Shown here in pieces: positions 4,550 through 6,926 of a stretch of 6,926 bases of DNA (positions are counted from its first letter, which is position 1; every line of letters begins with the position of its first letter). Position numbers and translations under genes: made by a program. Below the pieces are notes generated by a model that made no database searches, was not told the origin of the DNA, and was given only the letters and a program-made list of their open reading frames with translations. The DNA lies in NCBI GenBank assembly GCA_051275515.1, contig JBNMOT010000165.1, positions 1 to 6,926 of the forward strand, in the 5' to 3' direction. The DNA is from Oleispira sp051275515 (GTDB lineage: Bacteria > Pseudomonadota > Gammaproteobacteria > Pseudomonadales > Oceanobacteraceae).

Positions 4550-6926
4550 TCAATTGCAGGTGAATTGTCCTTCAAACCGTCCTGACTCCGCCGACTGTAA
4601 AACTAATGTTGTCTTACCCGTAAAAGATGTTGTTAAGGGCTTGTTGCTGTTTACTTTACAGCGCGCACCGTGGGCTATTTCTAGTTTAAATGGTACGTGA
4701 CTATCAAATGCCCACTCGATTATATTTCTATTTTTCACCCATTTTGATAGTGAGGCATTCGCACTGGCCAGCCGAACGTGGGTATTTGATTTTGTGGAAA
4801 GCGCAAGGCGTGTACGCGGTGATGTCAGCGTAAGATATTTACCATCAGGTCCCTGCGCCCAGCCGGCTATGTTACTTCTGTCTGTTACAGGAAAACCTAG
4901 TTCTTCAGATAGCCGAATGCTGCGAACACCCGATGAGGTAACTAACCAGTCACCGTCCAATGTTTTAGCTAACCCTGTTTCATATAGCTGTCTGGCCCGG
5001 GATGAATACTCACTGAGAAAAAGTGGGGTCGTTTTTTGTTTAAGAGCCCAGTCATGCACGGCCTTTAAACTATTGAGTGATGCGGGGTAAGCGCCTGAAT
5101 ACATGTGGTAATAAATACTGATGGTTTTCAATCTACGGGGGCTGCCCAGCAATTGGAATGTTTCAATTGTGCGGCTATAACCATCATGATGTTCATTCCA
5201 TAAGTTAGTGTAGAGATTTTCATTCAAGACCGGAGCATAAACCTGTACGACAGACGGGTACCAGGTAATGGTCGGTGACACATGGGTATAATCGTTGTCG
5301 CCACGAACGACAAAGGTATTACCACCATTTACATTTAACAGCGCTGCGTTTTCGGCAATGGCAAGAATATCTTCACCAGGGTCTGCCTTACCGGACCATA
5401 ATATGACCTTTACTTTTTTACCTTCAGGCGCAAGGTTGTTATTGATGTAATTTGTTGAACCTATGATTTCTTTATTGTAATCGAGTGTATAGCCGGGAAT
5501 TGCAAGGTGATCACCATAATCCTTCTTAGATATTGTTTTTGTATCATCCCAGAAAAAAGGATGACTAAAGGTATGAGACGCAATTTCAATATGGGGTAGT
5601 TTAAAGATTTCTCTCGCAACGGCTTCTAATTGAGGACTTTGTTTTGGATATAGACCCTGTATTCCTATTTCGCCTTCAATGACAGAAACAGTTTGCGGAA
5701 AAGTATAAGGTTTAAAGACATTTTCAAGCAGAACTTCCGCAGTATAAGGCTTACCTGGAAACCAGCCTACAGACGGAAAACCGTCGCCATCAACATGGCT
5801 GGTTAAGATACGTCTTCCAGATTCCGTTGTTACATCGGCAGCAGGAATAGGGGGGAGGTTTAAGGTTTCTTTGATTAACCGAAAAGGGTCAACCAACCAA
5901 GTTTCTTTATTAATAGGTAAGTTTGCCACAGGTAACGGCGCAAGAATTGCGCCTCCCCATGCGGCGCTAAAAATAAGCGCCGATTTTTTGTTATTTTCGT
6001 CAGTTACGTTAACTTTAACCTTTATTTTCTTACTAACAACTTGCCAGTGAGTGTATTGCTCGAACTCACTAAATAAAACAGGGTAGCGTTTAGCAAACCA
6101 GTTTTTGCCTTTGTTTATCTTAATTTTGCCGCTTAACTTACCCGCTTTTTTAATGCCAAGTTTGGTCAGTAATTCATGGTCCGTAGGCAGTGAGTTCAAA
6201 AACAGAATAGGGCGGGTATTGATAACCTGCTTCAACCATTGTTGAAGTGCCGGCTGCTTGTTATAAGAACCTTCTTCCAGCCAGATCACTATTGCCGCAT
6301 ATTTACTCATATCAATTGTCGAATAATTCATTTTTTCAATATCTTGGCAATCAGGTACATAACCTTGATATTCAATTGGCATTGATAACAATCGATGGCA
6401 TTGTGAATCGGGCAGATTGCCAACACTGCCATCATATAACCCCAAAACACGCTTTGCGATGGGTTCAATCGTGCTAACGCCAAACTCATACAGCATGCCA
6501 TCGCTCACATACGGGGTATATCCTTCTTTGATTAACCGTCTGGCTGCTTTTTTTTGCACTTTTCGATTAACGGTTGGCAGATAGTCAATGACAATAGTTT
6601 CAATATTCAGAGCTTTGACAGCGTCTAACTTTACTTTTAGCCATTCTCTGTCACTGGGTTTGACTTGCGTGTAGCTTTTGGATACGGGGTTGTAGCTGTG
6701 GTAAAGTGATTCAGCGACTACTGCATAGGGTGGATTTTTTAGCTGATCAATAATTTCAAACCCCCGGTTTAAAATCAGTGTTGGTTTTGGACTTAACGAG
6801 TAAAAATTATTGATAATATGGATCAGTGCTTTTTGCTGTTGAGCTTGAGTCGTTTGATCCTTTGCAAATAAAAAATAACTGTCTAGTGTATCGAGAAATA
6901 GTCCATCAAAGCCTTTATCTAAGTAT
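4550..6926 (-). CDS. pelA: PelA: periplasmic glycoside hydrolase / polysaccharide deacetylase (5' end outside window)
   Basis: Partial gene: 791 residues and a TGA stop are in view, and the frame stays open to the right edge. PelA trims and partly N-deacetylates the GalNAc-rich Pel polymer in the periplasm. Residues below count from the first full codon (6925). Residues 1 to about 155 are the second half of a GH114-like TIM barrel (PelA-type, GH166): GFDGLFLDTLDSY at 5-17, candidate catalytic Glu72 in VVAESLYHSYN, and IVIDYLP at 111-117. A middle alpha/beta domain follows (about 160-360). The deacetylase domain has the metal-binding SHVDGDGF (Asp379, Asp381) and SHTFSHP (His451, His455). Their spacing (72 from first Asp to first His, 74 from second Asp to second His) equals that of D528/D530/H600/H604 in P. 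aeruginosa PelA as I recall it. The C-terminus is beta-rich. The four cysteines seen (176, 193, 756, 790) form two close pairs, suggesting disulfides. P. aeruginosa PelA has about 948 residues, so roughly 150 N-terminal residues including the signal peptide lie outside. The hydrolase-then-deacetylase order excludes PgaB. Confidence 0.95.
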   Translation of the reverse strand, partial: YLDKGFDGLFLDTLDSYFLFAKDQTTQAQQQKALIHIINNFYSLSPKPTLILNRGFEIIDQLKNPPYAVVAESLYHSYNPVSKSYTQVKPSDREWLKVKLDAVKALNIETIVIDYLPTVNRKVQKKAARRLIKEGYTPYVSDGMLYEFGVSTIEPIAKRVLGLYDGSVGNLPDSQCHRLLSMPIEYQGYVPDCQDIEKMNYSTIDMSKYAAIVIWLEEGSYNKQPALQQWLKQVINTRPILFLNSLPTDHELLTKLGIKKAGKLSGKIKINKGKNWFAKRYPVLFSEFEQYTHWQVVSKKIKVKVNVTDENNKKSALIFSAAWGGAILAPLPVANLPINKETWLVDPFRLIKETLNLPPIPAADVTTESGRRILTSHVDGDGFPSVGWFPGKPYTAEVLLENVFKPYTFPQTVSVIEGEIGIQGLYPKQSPQLEAVAREIFKLPHIEIASHTFSHPFFWDDTKTISKKDYGDHLAIPGYTLDYNKEIIGSTNYINNNLAPEGKKVKVILWSGKADPGEDILAIAENAALLNVNGGNTFVVRGDNDYTHVSPTITWYPSVVQVYAPVLNENLYTNLWNEHHDGYSRTIETFQLLGSPRRLKTISIYYHMYSGAYPASLNSLKAVHDWALKQKTTPLFLSEYSSRARQLYETGLAKTLDGDWLVTSSGVRSIRLSEELGFPVTDRSNIAGWAQGPDGKYLTLTSPRTRLALSTKSNTHVRLASANASLSKWVKNRNIIEWAFDSHVPFKLEIAHGARCKVNSNKPLTTSFTGKTTLVLQSAESGRFEGQFTCN

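Noticed and set aside
4473..5090. Two plus-strand open frames (4473-4700 and 4794-5090)
   Set aside because: Opposite the pelA C-terminal region and spacer; low-complexity hydrophobic or Cys/Arg/Ser-rich translations with no family likeness, explained as antisense shadows.
4550..6926. PgaB (PNAG deacetylase/hydrolase) as identity of the large enzyme
   Set aside because: PgaB has the deacetylase first and the hydrolase-like domain second. Here the order is reversed, as in PelA, and the neighbours are PelC- and PelD-like.

Overview
The window carries four consecutive genes on the minus strand, read from right to left. They match the first four genes of a Pel exopolysaccharide (biofilm matrix) operon in the canonical order pelA-pelB-pelC-pelD. 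Both outer genes are cut by the window edges: pelA lacks its 5' end (right edge) and pelD lacks its 3' end (left edge). pelE, pelF and pelG would be expected beyond position 1. The host is a Gram-negative bacterium, because the window encodes an outer-membrane lipoprotein, a large outer-membrane barrel protein and a periplasmic enzyme. Base composition is moderately AT-rich (roughly 40-45% G+C by eye), and a gammaproteobacterium is plausible, but no marker here fixes the genus.

Layout: 6926-4550 is pelA, a periplasmic two-activity enzyme with the end of a glycoside hydrolase TIM barrel followed by a polysaccharide deacetylase domain. Next is a 105-bp, very AT-rich spacer (4549-4445). 4444-1109 is pelB, with an inner-membrane anchor, a long TPR superhelix and a C-terminal outer-membrane beta-barrel. 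1094-579 is pelC, a small outer-membrane lipoprotein. 549-1 is pelD, the inner-membrane c-di-GMP receptor, of which only the membrane helices and coiled-coil linker are in view. The pelB-pelC and pelC-pelD gaps are only 14 and 29 bp, and each holds an AGGA ribosome binding site, so the set reads as one transcription unit.

How they work together (from the characterised Pseudomonas aeruginosa system): PelD binds c-di-GMP and, with PelE, PelF and PelG, makes and moves a GalNAc-rich polymer across the inner membrane. PelA trims and partly deacetylates it in the periplasm while docked on the PelB TPR scaffold. The PelC ring guides it to the PelB barrel for export. The catalytic residues of both PelA activities that fall in the window are intact, so a working system is likely.

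I found no RNA gene, mobile element, CRISPR array or clear terminator. The most unusual points are the 16% G+C pelA-pelB spacer, which stays open in the shared frame of pelA and pelB, and a GTG codon inside pelA that could mislead gene callers into removing the hydrolase domain.
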